Of a stretch of DNA of 55,444 bases, positions 23,771-35,781 are shown piece by piece. Source of the DNA: Phoronis australis. Its lineage: Eukaryota; Phoronida; Phoronidae. The notes under the pieces were generated by a model. The model was not told the origin of the DNA. It did not search any database and was given only the letters and a program-made list of their open reading frames with translations. The stretch is from positions 2,351,426 to 2,406,869 of the forward strand of contig NMRA01000004.1 of the NCBI GenBank assembly GCA_002633005.1, written 5' to 3'. Each line of letters begins with the position of its first letter. Position 1 is the stretch's first letter. Both the position numbers and the translations under genes were made by a program.

Positions 23771-26150
23771 TTAGATGGCACGTTTCAAACCGGATAATAC
23801 ATTATGACGCTTGAGAGCGTGATGGACGAATTTAATAAGTAGGCTATCTGGAGTTCTCATGAGAGAATCAAATTTAGATGTCGTGGGAGAATGACAAAAG
23901 CGATCACTTAAGTACTTAAACCGAAGGTTATGGTACGCACTACAAACCAACACAACGTGATATTCGTCTTCTACACACCCAGAATTACATAACTCACACA
24001 ACCTGTTTTCATAGGGAATATTTGTGTGGCGACCTCTTCCCACTAGTAACGAATGATTTGAACATCGCAATCGAGTCAGAGACTGGATAAAAACACGTGG
24101 GATACCAACCATTTCTAGATAATTCTCAAGATGATACATTGTTTTGTACCCCACATAGTAAGGCAGTTTTGCGTTACATTCGATATCAGATTGCCAACCT
24201 TGCAAATAACAGTCGTTGACACGTTGAGAAAAAACAGTCAAGAAATACGCTTGATTTACCACACCCTGATTAATCCATACTTCTGAAAAACCATACACAG
24301 ACAAAAGTTTCCTTACAAAACTTGCCCAATTATAGGAGGATCTTCCGATCAGGTCTGACTGAAAAAGCATATCATATGCAGCTTTTACCCCACGATTACT
24401 AGACATCTCCAGTATTTTGAACCAGTATTTTATACAAGAAACAAAATATTTAGTAGACAATGGGAATCGACCACACTCTCCCATAATTGCCGAGTTTGAA
24501 CAACAACTGCCTACTCCTAAAATGCGTTTACAAAACTTGATATGTACATTTTCCAATTGTTCATATTCCTTAAAGCCCCATATCTCAGCGCCGTAACACA
24601 GACAGGGGTAAACTATTTTATCGATCAAGTGAAAGGCTATTGACGGGGGCAGATCACCACATCTTCGCTTTAATTTACAAATTGCAGAGACAGCTTTATT
24701 TGCTTGACTAGATAAGGCTTTAATGGCTTTGGTCCACGAACCTTTTGGAGTAATAAGTAGTCCTAGGTATTTGTAATGAGGCACCACATCAACCAATGTT
24801 CCATTGTAAAACCATTTCTCATATCGTCTTAGGGGACCGCCATTTCTGAAAACGACCACTTTAGTTTTTTTCAAGTTTACTTGCATGCCCCATGATTTGC
24901 AAAATTCTGCCAAACAATTAAGCATACGTTGTAAGTTGATGGCGGTAGAGGAACATAACACCATATCACCTGCGTACAGTAGAGAGTTAACTCTTGTCAC
25001 TTGTTCGCTGAGATATGTGCTATTGATATTACTTTTCATACTCATTTTATCCAGAAATTCATTTAGATACAACACAAATAATAATGGACTGATCATGCAA
25101 CCCTGGCGAGTACCAACAGTACAATCAAAGAGCTCTGTAAGACCATCTTGAGTTTTCACACAAGTGCGCAACTTACTATACATAGAGCGGATTATTTTGA
25201 AAATTTTACCATGCACATCAATGCTTTTCAATTTATAGAATAGTAAATTATGTGGGATACGATCGAATGCCTTTGAGAAATCTACAAAAGCACAGTAAAA
25301 TCTCCCACCCTGCCGACTCAAATACTTGTGGCACATAGCTTGAAGTGTAAACACTTGGTCAATCGTAGAGTAACCGTTTCTAAACCAAGCTTGAGACTCA
25401 AAAGTTTATCGTTATTTTCAGCCCAGTAATAAAGACGATTATTTAAAAGTCCGGTAAAAAGTTTTCCCAAAGCAGACAACAGGGAGATACCTCTATAGTT
25501 ATTTTCGTCATTGATATTGCCTTGTTTATGTACTGGAGTAAGCACTGCGTCACACCATGTCTGGGGATAATACCCAGAATCAAAAAGTGCATTAAATATC
25601 TTATGCAAGACTGGCACTAGCGTTACCTTTGTGCACTTTAGCATTTCAAAGATCACGCCATCATAACCCCCAGCCTTGCCATTAGGTAATTGTTCAATGG
25701 CCTCATATATTTCAGAGGGCAAGAAATCAGTATTAAGATCAGAAGGGAAATTGTTACTACACTTTTCACACGAACTATCATGTTCAATCATTTCCTGCGT
25801 GGCAAATTGACTCAAGGACTCGTCGATAGAGCAGTTTTGATTCAATAAATCCTTGAAATAGTCGTGCCATTTCTGCGGACTAATTGTTGGAGACATACGA
25901 GATGTCCAAATATTGGATTTAATTATTTGCCAGAACTCCTTAGGGTTATTTTTGGAACGTTTAATGGCTTCAATATGTCGGGCTTCATATGCTTTCTCTT
26001 TCTGTTTAAACAAATCACGGAAAGCTTTCTTTTTTACTTTGTACATGTTAAGGTAAAAGACAGAAGAGTTTTTACGAAACAGTTTTAAAGACCATATTTT
26101 TGCTCGTTTGGCCGAAGCCAATTCATCATCCCACCAGGGTGGCTGCTTTG
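23771..26150 (-). pseudogene. LINE reverse transcriptase, frameshifted and active-site mutated
   Basis: The frame 26121-25318 carries the early RT region (LPNGKAGGYDGVIFEML, NYRGISLLSALGKLF). A one-base frameshift near 25393 leads into 25354-23771. That part has motif A (FVDFSKAFDRIPH, Asp at residue 25), motif B (GTRQGCMISPLLF, residues 81-93) and motif C reading YAGD instead of YADD (residues 127-130, Gly codon at 24968-24970). The tail has CELC and a later DEYH...C pattern typical of jockey-like elements. A further frameshift near 26150 joins it to the endonuclease part. The missing Asp would abolish polymerase activity. Confidence 0.85.
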
Positions 26151-27226
26151 TCCGAGAGTTTCGATTTACTTTTAGTCTTACTATTCGTAGATGTACGAGT
26201 TTTCATGGTAGATACGGCCGACTGCCACAGCAAATCTGTTATGGATCTGACCGCATTATCTAGATTGCCACTAGCCACCGAGCTATCCACGGCCGCCGTA
26301 CAATTCTCAGCACCAGTTGAAAAAACATGAGAGAATGCCTGTGCATTAGAGCTTTCCCATTGAATCCGGCTATGCGGGTGTAACAATGGAACCACATGAG
26401 GGTTGATCTCTGACCTGCTACACCTAAACTTACAAATAACTGGCAGATGATCAGATTCATCCCATTCATCCACAAAAAATCCTCTACTAAATCAAACAGT
26501 TGTGTAGATAATAATACATAATCCACTAAACTACGCCCACCTCCCGACACCCCTAGTGTCACCGGGGAAACGACCATTGACAATATGAATACTCAGTTCG
26601 TGACATAACTCAATGATAGTTTTACCGAAATTGTTTACAATTTAGTCCTTAGAATTCCTAGGCAAATTAAATGTATCCGCTTCATACCAGTCCTGACATG
26701 GCAAATATTTTGGGCTATCATCTAAAATGCAGTCTATCATATTCCCTGTTCTGGCATTGAGATCGCCCACAATAGCCAACGAACAATCACTGAAACGACC
26801 AGTCAAGTTGGTAATCTCTCTATGCAACAATAATACACCGCTGTTCTCTGGTGAACCTGTGCCATTAAAATATGAACTTGAACCTTCAGGGGGTAAATAA
26901 ACAAAGAACATCAAAACATCCTGAACAACACCAAATAGTTACCTCTCACATTTCAAACAGATACCGAAGGAAAACTGTGAATGCATGCGTCTGAAATGTT
27001 TAGGAATTGACTGTTTAATGAAAATACTAACGCCTCCAGAGTATCTACCTTTTCTTTTTTTCTTATTATAACATAGATTAAACGAGTGATAGCCTGACAG
27101 CTCAAATTGAACTGAGCGTTTTGCCCATGTTTCACAGATGCAAATTATGTCGTAAGTAGATAAGTACATTTGGACTTCGTCCCTAACAATTTTATTTTCT
27201 AATCCTTGTGCATTCCAAGAAACCAT
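26151..27226 (-). pseudogene. LINE apurinic-type endonuclease, frameshifted
   Basis: Minus-strand fragments in order are SWNAQGLENK with DIICICETWAK and GRYSGGVSIFIK (27226-26939), IVGDLNART (26914-26642), DYVLLSTQLFD (26583-26260) and DEWDESDHLPVICKF (26473-26126). These are the expected APE endonuclease motifs, ending in the SDH catalytic motif. The pieces lie in different frames, so at least three frameshifts or stops have accumulated. Confidence 0.8.
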
Positions 27227-27397
27227 TGAAAGTGTAGGGCCATGGCCTGACCGCTAGTAACCTGCTGCGCCATTCACTTCAGGTCCGTAAACACCAGTTA
27301 CCGGGGGTTGTCCAGAAACCATAACCATGGGCTTGTGCTCCATGACCTCATCTGATTCGACATTGTACACATAAACACGACCTTGACATATTAATTT

Positions 27398-27710
27398 TTC
27401 AATACCAGTCAATGTCTGGTGGCTCAACAACATTTTTACCCTTGGCTGCTTTACCAAAGCCAGCTCTGTTATTCACTGCATCAGTCCAGTTGTGGAAAAA
27501 ACCGAGACATTCATCCAATAACCAGTTCAGTCGCTCATCATTAACACTTCTATATGCCTCCAAATCTGAGTTCTTAGCCCTAACACCTTCGTTTAAATTT
27601 TTAGTATTTAACAAGTCAAACATTTTATTAACAATTCGAATAAACTGGGCTGTTGCTGCTACTTCATTACCATAATAGAATTCTAAAGCATTTGCAACTG
27701 TACTGCTCAT
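27398..27710 (-). pseudogene. P-type transposase relic, unit A, proximal part
   Basis: The minus-strand frame includes FDLLNTKNLNEG, SVNDERLNWLL and FFHNWTDAVNNRAGFGKA, which belong just upstream of the NQDPLE region in P-type/THAP9 transposases. The frame runs into the LINE at 27397. Together with 23421-23700 it forms one interrupted relic. The N-terminal THAP finger and the first catalytic Asp region were not found. Confidence 0.7.
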
Positions 27711-27720
27711 TATAGTCCTA

Positions 27721-28345
27721 GATTACAACGAATCCACAGTTGTTGCCCGTTTATGTAACTTTACGGCGTTTTCCCGTTGATCCTAACTTAATTGTTCGAT
27801 TCTGCAGCCCAACAACAAAGTGGAAGTTTACCCCGGCGTCCTCCCATAACTAAAATTCAAAAAATATTTAAAGAAATCCACGTCCACACCAAGTACAGCG
27901 AGGACAGGAGGCGAGATCGTCCGATGTTGCGAAGCTGTCCGAGGGCTTCGCCCTCATTACTCTTCCACGTGAAGAAATCCTTGTAAACTGAAAGATTGTC
28001 ATTATTCATGAAATTTTTTTATTTCGCCTATAGTAGAGTGCTTATTCAGCTAAGCTGTGACAAAAGCCTTGTTCCGGCAACCGCGCATAAATTAGTTCCC
28101 TCCAAATTAGATCCCAGGAGAAATTTTTAGCAACAGTTTTATTTCTAAATGAATCCAAAACAAACATCGACACACTTGCAGTTACAAAAATAAAGAATTG
28201 TATTATGTTTTGTTAAGTTTGCTGAGGCTTCGGGCGAATAACAAACAAAAAATCATACGCGCTGTGCAGCCGCCCGAAGCGTGGTCAGGCCATTGTTTGT
28301 TACGGACGCAGAAAATTCGAAATTGTACGACTATTAATACTTTTT
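27721..28345. other. Spacer between duplication units A and B
   Basis: About 620 bases not shared between the units. It includes small hairpins (GAGGGCTTCGCCCTC near 27939, and CTTCGGGCG with CGCCCGAAG near 28228-28281). No ORF with a recognisable domain and no clear terminal repeats that would mark the units as a single transposon. Confidence 0.4.
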
Positions 28346-28570
28346 TCTCTCTAGCAAGCTGGTTGCCTCTCCCCAAGAAATATCTAATACATCTATACCA
28401 ATCTGGTTGCCTCTCGTTGGAAATATGCCTTCTTGGAAAGCTAACGGTATACTTATACTCAAACAGAATAAAGGTGGGCGAGTTAGATCAAAACATAAAA
28501 CCCACAAACTTCCTCCAAATGTACTCATAGTTCCAAAACAACTTCCCAGAACAAGATCATAAGATTCCAC
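28334..28570 (-). CDS. Conserved 78-codon frame of unknown function, unit B
   Basis: Counterpart of the minus-strand frame at 16798-17040, again beginning MESYDLVLGSCFGTM. Changes include A17T and a few conservative substitutions near the C-terminus, where the frame leaves the duplicated block. No domain is recognised and coding remains doubtful. Confidence 0.25.
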   Translation of the reverse strand: MESYDLVLGSCFGTMSTFGGSLWVLCFDLTRPPLFCLSISIPLAFQEGIFPTRGNQIGIDVLDISWGEATSLLERKKY

Positions 28571-29134
28571 TTATGAACCTAAGCTTTCGCCAAATATGGT
28601 CAAGAACAGAAAAATCTTTAAGTAATTTCTGCTGAATAGTAACAAGACTATTGTTGTTGCCAGAACTGGCTAACCCCAAAGTTGACCAATTCCGGTGAAT
28701 TTAAAGTTACATAATTCTGCTAGCATAGCATAAACACGTGGTTAGAGACAACTATGCTGATTCATTTCCTATGCACTCATAGGAGTCAACAAATTTCAGT
28801 AAACAACTAATATCTTTAATCAATTTCGCAACAACCACTATATACTTAATTAATACTAATACTTCTCATGTAATATTATTCTCATGTACATAGTTAACCC
28901 AAATTCTAATGTGTTTGTATCATACTTTAATGATAAATAAATGACATGTTCATCCTAGTACATAAAATCTCCCCGTAACATACGTGTATAAAATATAACT
29001 GCGGGTCAGTTGATAAATATTGCCTTTGTTGTTGCTGTTGATAAGATCCATGACCTAGTTTCCTTGTTGCAACTGCTGGTATTCATGATTGATGACTTTG
29101 CCTATTTAAGCACTTTTAGTGACACGGATTTGTT

Positions 29135-29704
29135 ACTACACAGAGTGAAGGACAACGACTTAAGATCCGATCGTCTTTATAATAATTATTTGATCAGTTC
29201 GCTCAAACTCTACACGCACGCCTCCCTATTTATTGTAGAGTCGCGATTTAAAGAAAAAGAAAATATCAAAATTGAAAATAAAAATTGTGAGATTCGCCTA
29301 CAATGCATATTGCACTAAATAGTCCAGTGGTACAAGAGTAGACTGTGGCGGGGATGCCGTTTACGCAAAACACTTTCAAAATCATCTATCTGGAAAACAA
29401 ACTACTGCACTTTGTCCAAAGTACAATAGACGTCATATGCCGAAGAAGTGAGTTATAATAATTATTTTATTAACCACTACATATTGTATGCCTCTGACAC
29501 ACAACTCAGCCACAGGCCTGACACAGTTTGTTAACTGAAAGTTCAATCATTAAATCGCGATCAGGCCCGGAGATCAGGAAAGGTACAACGTCGATGATAC
29601 TGGCTATACGTCAGTTTAAACGTAACGAATTAGTAACTTTACATTATATATCCCACACGTATGTGTATAACCCCGACCGAAATCTGTTAGTGAACCGTTG
29701 TACA
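29135..29704. other. Segment present only in unit B
   Basis: This lies where unit A has its foldback element. It holds short frames without recognisable domains. Either unit A lost this segment when the foldback element arrived, or unit B gained it. Without an outgroup the direction is unclear. Confidence 0.45.
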
Positions 29705-30193
29705 ATGTGCCATAGTACATGTAATCTCCTCATCATACGCTTACTTAACCCCCCCCGTATTTCCAGCTATCGGAGCGAAATATAAACAAAGCCAAGGAAT
29801 AGCACGGACGCGACTTAACTTCGGATTAACCGCGGTCAGACGAAGTCAGGACTGGGGCTAGCCTCGGTCCAACCGCGGTTTGGAACCCGTGTCCGGAAGC
29901 GGCCTAGCCGCGTTCGATAGGAAGAGACTTTCGATCAGTACTGTACCTATCTATACGAAACTAAACTAAACTATACATACTACATACGAAAAACTATACT
30001 CATTTGTCAGTCACATACACAACGTAAACTTGGGCCTAACACCAATGACAAGCAGGCCTCTCTTTGGGCGTCGCTTGGCTTGCTGTAATCATAGAACTGA
30101 AATACCTCCGAAATAATTTGTGGTCACAAAAATAGCCGAGGTGCTCAAAATGGTTAGCCTAAGTGTTACTGAGTGTGACTCAAAGGGGATTGA

Positions 30194-31504
30194 CTAATTA
30201 CATGTAATAGTTCCTGGCAAACACCAATCCTTGTCGATTGCAGGAATACCAATTCTTTCACAGAGATTAGAAAACCTATCAATGTCCTTTTTAGTGAATC
30301 GAATATCATACTGGCGTAGGGTTTCCATGCTAACGCTAGTTCCCTTTTGTGAGTCTTCGCTCAAGGCGGACGGTGCCCTCACGGCGAACACATCCGGCAG
30401 ACGACAATGTCTTGCTATGGCTTTACACGCAAATTCGGTGTTACCCACCAAGTCTTCGTAACGTAGTCCAGCAATGTCAAGCACTGATTGTAGTCGCATA
30501 TATTCCTCGCATAGACGAAACGTTTTTAATAACAGTATTTCGTCCAATGGCAAGTTGTATTTGGCTTCATCTTCCTTTTTGATCCACAAATACGATTCTT
30601 GACTTATTTCCGCCAGACGATCTCGTATACGTTTGCCAAGATTAGGACATATTCTTTCGGTTATTTTCGACTCTTTAAATCGATGAATAAGATAATTGGC
30701 ATTGATATGCATCTTCATCTGAGATGTGACAGCCTTGACGACATTGGCGCGATACAAAAACATAAATCGAACACTGGGCAAGGCTGCACAAATGTGCTCG
30801 TAAAATGACGACCCGGGCGAAAATTTCACAAAATAAAGTGACGCTTTCACTTTGCGCGATTTGCAAATCATTCTTATCGAGCTTTTCACTAACACTTTTG
30901 CGTCTGAGTTCTTTAGGAATTTATTCAGCCACATATCCCAGATGTTGACAAAAACATAAGGTTCGTTGCAGCAGACTGCCCCTGTAATTTTCTCCATCAT
31001 TTGTGTCAATAAAGTTGAACCGCATCGGCCTAAACTTTCTAAACCAATAACTGGAGACTTCGGGTCACCAAGGGTGTCGGCCAGGCGATTGAAATGGTTG
31101 AGTGGCACAAGGAGCATCTGTTTTGCTGCAGAGAACTGAGCTAAATGGAAGAAGGGATCGACTCGAGAACAGAAGACATCAATTCCAGGAAGGGTGCGGA
31201 CGAAAATCGCTTCATCCGCCGTGACTGTGTATAAAGATACATTATCTTCAAGGATGCAATCCGGATGATCAAAATGACTGTGTGAAGAAATAAAATGTCG
31301 TTTGGTTGGCCCAGCGAGGGATGTGTTGTAACATCTGAAATGGATGTTGAGAACTTGAACTGATGTTTCATACTTTCGGCGACTTTCTCGTAGACGTTTC
31401 TGTAGTCCGCATAATTTCCAATACAGTCGCTGAAGGATTGTATAAACTTCATAAACGACAAGAAAACTCAGGAATACCCAAAGTGGCGAATCCGGTGCTG
31501 TCAT
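30194..31504 (-). CDS. Sulfotransferase-like type II membrane protein, copy B (436 aa)
   Basis: Intact and intron-free, the same length as the other two copies and about 98% identical in protein to copy A. The membrane anchor (residues 8-26), the PAPS 5'-phosphosulfate loop (ESLGRCGSTLL, residues 156-166) and the 3'-phosphate site (YRANVVKAVTS, residues 251-261) are all kept. A substitution next to the catalytic region (P174T) distinguishes it from both A and C. The flanks on both sides match unit A, so it arose by duplication of the whole unit rather than by retroposition. The acceptor substrate cannot be inferred. Confidence 0.8.
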   Translation of the reverse strand: MTAPDSPLWVFLSFLVVYEVYTILQRLYWKLCGLQKRLRESRRKYETSVQVLNIHFRCYNTSLAGPTKRHFISSHSHFDHPDCILEDNVSLYTVTADEAIFVRTLPGIDVFCSRVDPFFHLAQFSAAKQMLLVPLNHFNRLADTLGDPKSPVIGLESLGRCGSTLLTQMMEKITGAVCCNEPYVFVNIWDMWLNKFLKNSDAKVLVKSSIRMICKSRKVKASLYFVKFSPGSSFYEHICAALPSVRFMFLYRANVVKAVTSQMKMHINANYLIHRFKESKITERICPNLGKRIRDRLAEISQESYLWIKKEDEAKYNLPLDEILLLKTFRLCEEYMRLQSVLDIAGLRYEDLVGNTEFACKAIARHCRLPDVFAVRAPSALSEDSQKGTSVSMETLRQYDIRFTKKDIDRFSNLCERIGIPAIDKDWCLPGTITCN

Positions 31505-32422
31505 CCTTTCGATAGTTATAGCTCTGACTGAGTTGGTAACTGTTGTGGCCGGAGGTTTATGTTACCTCATGTAATAAACGTATGGACGCTCCAACCTAGC
31601 CGTGGGACAAGGCTTACAACACAGCAAGCGCTATAGAATACTATTGTATACCGCAAATATTTTGCAAATAGGCTTACAACCTGGTATGGGAGTAATGTGA
31701 ACGGGAGAAGCAACGCAGCGAATCCTTTTGACCCATGATTGCCTCGCGCATTCCATTCCACAGCTCAGTGCTTCGTAACAATAGGGATGGACGATGAAAG
31801 GCTTGCGCATAGTCACTGATTCAGGCATGCGCAGTATACGAGTAGGTCCGTTGAAGGTTTGGGTTAGAGATTAAACACGCATGCGCATAAAAGTCTTTCT
31901 GCCCTTTAATACCAATACTGGCAATATTCCCCAATATTGTGATTGTTCGCCGCTGTTTTTTCTTAACTTTCTGGTTGATAAAGCAATGTTGGCTTCAAAA
32001 TCATTTTGTATTTAACCAATAAAGACTCTTAAAAGCACTTAATAGCGTTCCTTTGAAATGTCACTTTTCTCTTTTAGTTTAATTTGCGTTTGGGCTGGAG
32101 TGCCCCTGTTTCGATACGTTTTATCAAGTTTGGCTTCATTGGCCGATAATATAACTAGTAGCACTCTTTGTTGAGTCAAATATACCATGATGTTTCGCCA
32201 CAAGGGTGCTCGTTTGACTATTTTGTCGTGCGACGACATGTAGTCATCATTATGTTTTTAAGTGGTTAACATGTGTGAGCACAGAAGCAGAACCTCTGAT
32301 CTGAATACGGTGCTCGTGATTCCAGGCTCGTGTTTTCTAATAGGTTGGCGCTTCTTGTATGACTTGTTCAGCGTGTCTCAAAAAATGTATCTTTCAAGAA
32401 TTACGCTTACTTTCATGTCAAA
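31505..32422. other. Upstream region of sulfotransferase copy B
   Basis: Similar to 20056-20965 with scattered substitutions and small indels. It presumably holds the promoter on the minus strand, with no recognisable core element. The unrecognised 66-codon minus-strand frame at 32039-32239 is kept. Confidence 0.4.
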
Positions 32423-33566
32423 ATGCAGAGAAATGAAGAGTTCGTCAACTGGAGTAATATAGATCAGTTATTAGTTGACTACACTAAGGATGATAATTGC
32501 GATACATGTTCAAGTTCAGCATCAGAGGGAGAATGCGGAGTAGACGAAAGCGAGCGACCACCTAAGACTGCTGTTGAGAAAACTTCGAGCCCCAGCTTTC
32601 AGTGTCCCCTGTGTCCCAAAACTTACTGTTCTGTTAGTGGTTTTTGCGGATCGACACGTCGTGAAAAAACATGAAAGACCAGACTTGAAAGGTGAGTAAC
32701 CATTCAACAATGGTTTATTTTGTTTGTTAAGTAATGTGTTGATCTTGATTACGAAAGTAATAAAATTGCCTCTAGACTGGTATTCAAATTGTTAAGTTGG
32801 CTACTGATATTTTCTGAAGATTCGTCTTTAGTTTCTAACTTCCGACTGTAATCTTTTTCAGCTCACAAGAGCATGGTACACCTTGAAAAGGAAAATACAA
32901 CGCCTGAGCATTCGGGCGATCAACCAAGAAATCACTTTCTTTCAATCGCCATCGACACTTTACCCAGCACACTAAAACGAATCACTATTTGCCCATTCAG
33001 AAATTCTGCAGCATCTAGTCATTGGAAAAAGGTTGTGGCGTTAGCGGAAGTTTTTAGAGAGTCAGGAGTTGACTGCAGTTTCATATGTAAAAAATATGCA
33101 AATATCTTGGCACTTCGTCATCGCAGGACTTTGACAGATTGATGACGGCATTCCATCGTCTACGAACAGATGAAGGTGTTTTAATTTTTTTCCAAAGCCA
33201 CCTTCCAGAAGACAATGACTTTATATGTCAATTTGTTCAGGTATTTCTTCTTCAGTTTTTTGAAGATGTCGTAGTAGCAATCAAAGACAGAATGCGCAAA
33301 CAGAGTGAAGAAATAGTGAAGGAGTTTACAGATGATGACAACTCCACTCTAGCCTACATTGCAGGGTACTTGTTGAGAGTTGCTCCCAATAAGTAGCCAA
33401 AACACTTAGCTAGTGAAATGAAAATCCTCTGTGAATCGTGCGAATGTCACCGTGACAATGTGGATAAAACTTCCTCATGGATATCCAAAGTGTCTCGTGG
33501 AAATCTGAAGGTTCCGTCACCAGACTTTTTGTCGCTCGTTCAGCATTATGAATCAATTCTGTTGTG
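32423..33566 (+). pseudogene. Broken zinc-finger / transposase-like gene, unit B
   Basis: This copy is the better preserved of the two. The first exon (32423-32691) ends at a perfect donor (AAAG|GTGAGT) and the intron 32692-32861 ends in CTTTTTCAG. Exon 2 continues in frame with the post-finger part and runs to 33142. The C2H2 finger is split by a frame change near 32650. Another one-base frame change near 33125 leads to the 33139-33396 segment with DNSTLAYIAGYLLR. A TAG stop then precedes CESCECH and SRGNLKVPSP. The same three lesions are found in unit A, so the gene was already broken before duplication. No function is assigned. Confidence 0.6.
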
Positions 33567-34874
33567 AGGAAAACTGTTGACATTAGCCAACTGAGGAGGA
33601 CGTCAATGGACAAGCCTGGACTGACTGAAAACATTTTTTGCGACTATGCCGTAAAAAGTATATGAGAGAATACTGGCAAGCCAGTTATTTTGAATGAAAT
33701 ACTGGTCAAGATATTTTTGACAGTTAGAGGCTTTGCCGTTTCAAAACTTTTAAAGAATGGGATAAAACGTTTGTCAGAGTTGGAAGGTGGACAGTCATTC
33801 AGAAAATCACTGAAGCAACTGTGTAACAATTAGGACTATAACATTACTTCCAGGTAACAGTAAAAATGCTCGTGACTGACTTACAAGTGACAAAGACACT
33901 TTTAAAATCTGTGAGTACGACAAAGTGTTACTAGTCTATTTCTGTCAGACATGGCCGAATGCTTTAGCTGTTTATTTACTTTTGTATCCTTTGAAAACTG
34001 TTCAAGTGTAAGTAATAAATTAATGTAAAACGTTGTTTTGCAGTTTTTTAATTATGAAACAAAAGGTTTGTGATGTCATGATTGGTTTGCACTCCTGCAC
34101 GAGAATTAACTACACTGTACTCTTCCAGAATTTAGACTCTCGTTGATGTAAATTTTGCAACATGTGATGAACAATCATAACACCACGTACTTTGTCGTTT
34201 CATACACTATATTTAAAGTAGAGACGTGCTCCACTTGTACTCGGGCGTTGCAGTTGAACACTGTTTTAACGAACGCACTCATGCTTGAACTCTTCGGCTA
34301 CAATGCTACCAACTTTGTGTTCTATTGATATCAGCACCCACAAAACCGGATTTTATTAAAACGACTATTTCATACAAATTCCACTGGACACTGAACGAAA
34401 TAGAAACGTCAAAAACATCTGACCCTGATACTCATTTACTGAATTTATGTAGTTGTTTCGACTGTGCAGAACCCTTTTTAAACAAAAAGTCTAATTAAGA
34501 TATTCACTTGTCCAATGATATATCCCCAACACAAACCCAAGTCTTCCTTTAGTCGCCTGGCTTTGGTCGCACTGAAGCACAAGTCGAAATTGGGTTGAAA
34601 ATTAAACAATAACTGCGCTGCATATACGATAAAAAATCAGAAAAATTGGAATAGAGAATAATGTTATTATCTGACATGTGGCGGGTATGAAAAACTAACA
34701 ATTCTACATTATACTTTATCAGCAAGCTGCTCTACAACAACTCAAATATATACACTACATAAATATCATAACCAACACCAGAGTAACCACTGACAGCTTC
34801 TTCTACATTCTTAGTGTTCATTATGGTGGTGAACTGCAATGATTATCTGACTTCAGAGCCCTATATCCTCACAC
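33567..34874. other. Intergenic part of unit B, no gene recognised
   Basis: Matches 22130-23414 of unit A. Degraded coding-like sequence follows 33567, then AT-rich non-coding sequence. No domain or repeat other than the duplication itself. Confidence 0.4.
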
Positions 34875-34954
34875 TTTATACCACAATATTAGCGTCAAAT
34901 GGCAGATAAAACCGTTTATACCACAATATTAGCGTCAAATAGCAGATACAACCG

Positions 34955-35781
34955 TGTAATAACCCATAAAGTTATCTCACTAGTGAGATAACAATTTGGC
35001 GGGAAACCGAGGACGGGGTCGAACCCGGAACCCTAATATTGCTAGTCGCCGACTTTAGCCACTACACCACGCAGCGACTGACGTCATCAAGTGTGAAAAT
35101 AGAATACTTAATGAGCACGCGCAATAATCGCACGTTCAACAAACCGCATTGTACTGTACTTATACGCTCCGAAAAATAAGACACATAATTTCCATAAAAA
35201 TGATATTTTAATTCAGTGAAATTTTTCTCTCATGTCCTCTTACTTGTAAATCACCGATCTCCAGTTTGAATGCAGGTATCGTGTTGTCAGGATCTTTGAC
35301 TTGAGAATTATATTCAGTTATCAGTGGTAACCTAATTTGGCAGACGATAATTTCCCGATCGAAGCTTAGCGTGTAAAAAACGTGTTCTAAGCTATAATGG
35401 TTGCTTAACCTTAATTTAGAGATTCACTTCATTTCTATTTTGTTTAAATTTCCAATTGGTTTTGAATATAAGTATTATTTGACAAAAATTGCTCGGCTTT
35501 TTTTAAAAGGTCACGACCTCTGACCCCGGGCCTCTGACGTAGAAAGTAGTTACAAAGCCGAGGCGAGTCGAGAAAGGTAGATCGATTCATTGCTTCTCGT
35601 TTAGTTAGTGGTATAAATAGATTATTACATGTTCTCAGTCGTTATCCCCCTTATCTAGAGCCCTCGTGGATTTTGTAGAATTATCACCCTCGGGGCTAAC
35701 GCCCCTCGGGCGATAATTCTCCAAAATCCACTCGGGCTCTAGATAACGGGGGATAACGACTTCGCCATGTAATAATCTATA
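34955..35781 (-). repeat. Tandem unit 1 with tRNA-derived head
   Basis: On the minus strand, GTGGTGTAGTGGCTAA (about 35054-35069) fits tRNA box A and GGTTCGACCCC (about 35015-35025) fits box B, so a Pol III promoter is likely. Next to it is a perfect 22-bp palindrome centred on ACTAGT (34971-34992). The far end (35617-35781) is a hairpin with arms sharing TAGATTATTACATG, GTCGTTATCCCCC and TCTAGAGCCC. The T-stem of the tRNA-like part has mismatches, so it is a SINE head rather than a working tRNA. Confidence 0.65.

Larger units (their letters stand above)
23701..27397 (-). mobile_element. Jockey/CR1-like non-LTR retrotransposon inserted in the transposase relic
   Basis: The insertion limits are defined by unit B, where the flanking sequence is continuous (CACAGTTATTTCAATACC). 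On the minus strand the element has an APE-type endonuclease followed by a reverse transcriptase and a Cys/His-rich tail. It ends in AATAAACAAAAAA next to the junction, a normal LINE 3' end. No ORF1 is seen, so it is probably 5' truncated or ORF1 is unrecognised. Several frameshifts show that it is dead. The exact clade cannot be fixed by eye. Confidence 0.85.
16816..27720. repeat. Segmental duplication unit A
   Basis: This block is repeated as unit B (28346-37060). Similarity begins at TCTCTCTAGCAAGCTGG (16816 and 28344) and continues through the sulfotransferase gene, the zinc-finger relic and the P-type transposase relic. Three interruptions break it: a foldback element at 17608-18267 that replaces about 570 bases present in B, a LINE at 23701-27397 absent from B, and a composite insertion in B absent here. 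Unit A extends further into the transposase than B does. Without insertions each unit is about 7 kb. Confidence 0.85.

Noticed and set aside
34998-35077. Functional tRNA gene on the minus strand (and its twin near 35825-35905)
   Set aside because: Boxes A and B are present but the T-stem is mismatched and the acceptor stem does not pair. The sequence is part of a repeated insertion, so it is a SINE-type head.
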